Shown one piece after another: positions 63,575 to 64,000 of a stretch of DNA of 64,000 bases. Both the position numbers and the translations under genes were made by a program. The notes beneath the pieces were generated by a model. The model was given only the letters and a program-made list of their open reading frames with translations. It did no database searches and was not told the DNA's origin. Source of the DNA: Devosia aquimaris (GTDB taxonomy: Bacteria > Pseudomonadota > Alphaproteobacteria > Rhizobiales > Devosiaceae); contig NZ_JAIEZN010000002.1 in the NCBI RefSeq assembly GCF_020169335.1, forward strand, positions 124,001-188,000. Reading direction: 5' to 3'. Numbering within the stretch: position 1 is the stretch's first letter; each line of letters starts with the position of its first letter.

Positions 63575-64000
63575 ATGGCGACCATTCTGCAACTCGACCA
63601 GGTCAGCAAGGCTTTCGGCGCCGTCACCGTCGCCGATGGCCTGAGCTATCAGCTGCAGTCGGGCGAGGCATTGGGCGTGATCGGGCCGAACGGGGCGGGC
63701 AAGACCTCCATGTTCAACCTGATCACCGGCACCATGTCCCCCGATAGCGGCCGGATCGTCCTGGCGGGCGAAGACATCACCCGCATGTCTGCGGCCCGGC
63801 GCTGTAGGGCCGGCATTGCCCGCTCCTTCCAGGTGCCGCAGCCGTTTGGCGGCATGACCGTATTCGAGAATGCGATGGTTGCCGCGACTCAGGGCGCCGA
63901 CCTGTCGCTGCGCGCTGCGGAGCGCCATTGTCTGCAAATTCTCGAACAGACCCAGCTGATCGCCAAGGCCAATGTGCCCGCGGGCAAGCTGACCCTGCTC
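63575..64000 (+). CDS. ABC transporter ATPase, LivG-like, cut by the window end
   Basis: 142 residues are visible from the ATG at 63575; the gene continues beyond 64000. Walker A is GPNGAGKTS, followed by [18 protein letters not shown] and [23 protein letters not shown], the Q-loop region of LivG-type ATPases. It follows the binding-protein gene by 53 nt. The permeases and the partner ATPase presumably lie downstream. It is not the same as livG at 24759 (different sequence). Confidence 0.88.
   Translation, partial: MATILQLDQVSKAFGAVTVADGLSYQLQSGEALGVIGPNGAGKTSMFNLITGTMSPDSGRIVLAGEDITRMSAARRCRAGIARSFQVPQPFGGMTVFENAMVAATQGADLSLRAAERHCLQILEQTQLIAKANVPAGKLTLL

Overview
The window is GC-rich DNA from an alphaproteobacterium, most likely a Hyphomicrobiales relative of Devosia. 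The organism call is inference. It rests on the rpmF/mtgA/ispA neighbourhood, a rhizobium-type chemotaxis locus (a STAS protein, two CheY, CheD and a CheT-like protein, with no CheZ), a NepR/EcfG-type general stress pair, and many liv-type ABC genes. I see no rRNA, tRNA, CRISPR array or insertion sequence.

Layout. 1-9.2 kb: housekeeping genes (kinase fragment, fumC, rpmF, mtgA, ispA, MOSC, YbaK, diguanylate cyclase, ispG), then a DUF4287/GH43/YkvA group. 9.2-9.9 kb: an AT-richer HigB/HigA-type toxin-antitoxin pair placed 3 nt after pyruvate carboxylase; the antitoxin looks damaged. 9.9-16.7 kb: pyc, a DUF442 phosphatase-like protein, a GGDEF-EAL protein and an orphan ProX-like binding protein. 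16.9-25.5 kb: livK, small enzymes, a TetR/SDR pair with a readable promoter-operator, and a translationally coupled livG-livF-livH-livM operon. 25.6-26.4 kb: mgsA and a DUF1801 gene.

26.5-49.9 kb: a chemotaxis island. Six chemoreceptor genes lie in tandem on the minus strand. Four of them are followed by their own hairpin terminator (those at 26526, 30983, 33418 and 38026). They cover globin, single-cache and two paired periplasmic sensor types, and most carry several HAMP units. Five of the seven receptors in the window end in a CheR/CheB-docking type pentapeptide (DWNEF or DWTAF). Upstream lie cheY, cheB, cheR, another receptor-like gene, cheD, cheW, cheA, cheY and a STAS gene. A single opposite-strand gene between cheD and cheW encodes a CheT-like protein with a CheZ-like DxxxQ motif.

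50-58.2 kb: a SAF-domain oxidoreductase, DUF1304, an M20 dipeptidase, a FadR-type regulator, DUF3008, MgtC, two PRC-barrel proteins, a NepR-like anti-sigma factor and an ECF sigma factor. GGAAC-type promoter candidates of identical spacing precede both PRC-barrel genes. 58.3-64 kb: an IclR regulator is divergent from a tightly packed operon (cyclase, cupin, SDR, 3-hydroxyacyl-CoA dehydrogenase, Tat-exported binding protein, ABC ATPase running off the end). The divergent gap holds a long perfect inverted repeat. This looks like an uptake and catabolic unit for an unidentified carboxylate.
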